A stretch of 64,000 bases of DNA from Anticarsia gemmatalis (taxonomy: Eukaryota; Arthropoda; Insecta; Lepidoptera; Erebidae), in assembly GCF_050436995.1 (NCBI RefSeq), contig NC_134763.1:2356001-2420000 (forward strand), read 5' to 3'. Within the stretch, counting starts at the first letter, position 1; each line of letters opens with the position of its first letter. Of the stretch, positions 63,628-64,000 are shown in pieces. Below the pieces are notes generated by a model. The model saw only the letters and a list, made by a program, of their open reading frames with translations, was not told the DNA's origin and did no database searches. The position numbers and the translations under genes were made by a program.

Positions 63628-64000
63628 ATATATTTGTATGTGTTTATTTTCAAAAGTTTTTCATTGATCAAAATTTGCCGTGGCCCGCCACTTACGAACT
63701 GCGAGCATATAATATTTACCTAAACTGTCCCCAGTAATCATAGAGATTCATACCTATTGATAAAATTCCGTATGAATGTTCGCAAATATGTTAAGTCGTT
63801 TCTGAGGTTATTGCAAACAGACAGACAGACGTGGCAAGGCAATTTTTAATTTAAAAAAATAATCTGCAATGTTTTCCCGTCATAGTGCAAATTACAAAAT
63901 TCACTGCATCTATTCGTAAATAAACTAAAACTGCCAAAGACAATATTAATAATAATATTTATTTAGGCAATATTTAGCTAAAGTTGATCTATTTACCACA
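63628..64000. other. Downstream of CP4
   Basis: AT-rich 3' flank of the last carboxypeptidase gene. No further gene is visible before the window ends. Confidence 0.5.

Noticed and set aside
1..64000. CRISPR arrays, operons, rRNA genes, viral genes
   Set aside because: None seen. The sequence is plainly nuclear eukaryotic DNA with spliceosomal introns.

Overview
This is eukaryotic, AT-rich, intron-rich DNA. It looks like a moth (Lepidoptera). The evidence is a front-end-less acyl-CoA desaturase of the moth type, M14 digestive-type carboxypeptidases, and a dense load of tRNA-derived SINEs, Helitron-like elements and hairpin MITEs of kinds common in lepidopteran genomes. Species cannot be read from the window.

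Positions 1 to about 27,800 hold no gene I can support. This stretch contains a 1.46 kb foldback element (1527-2987), several SINE and LINE fragments, a PIF/Harbinger-type MITE (25210-25396), two local direct duplications (7.9/8.25 kb and 15.7/16.2 kb) and a few possible regulatory clusters. It may be intron or upstream DNA of a gene outside the window, but nothing proves that.

Positions 27,820-41,302 hold three complete six-exon M14A metallocarboxypeptidase genes: CP1 (minus strand, 463 aa), CP2 (plus, 454 aa) and CP3 (plus, 455 aa). CP1 and CP2 stand head to head across 1.2 kb. CP2 and CP3 are a tandem duplicate pair. All have a signal peptide, a propeptide, the full zinc and catalytic residue set and a hydrophobic C-terminal tail. 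They differ at the specificity-pocket position (bovine CPA 255): Phe in CP1 and CP3, Asp in CP2. This suggests one B-type (basic-residue) and two A-type enzymes side by side.

Positions 45,331-47,086 (minus) encode a complete 331-aa acyl-CoA desaturase in three coding exons. Its three histidine boxes are intact, and its clade-signature tetrapeptide is MSGQ, an xxxQ-type motif as in the Delta11-like desaturases used in moth pheromone synthesis.

Positions 48,000-60,500 are again gene-poor, with SINEs, an inverted pair of Helitron-like elements and nested inverted repeats. Positions 60,541-63,627 (plus) encode CP4, a divergent seven-exon carboxypeptidase homologue of 447 aa. It keeps the zinc ligands but has lost the catalytic glutamate (E270 to Leu), the Tyr248 position and Arg71, so it is probably a pseudoenzyme.

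The four carboxypeptidases form one cluster, presumably acting at the gut surface in the final steps of protein digestion. The desaturase between them belongs to an unrelated lipid pathway. Gene models were built by hand from splice consensus, reading-frame continuity and comparison among the paralogues.
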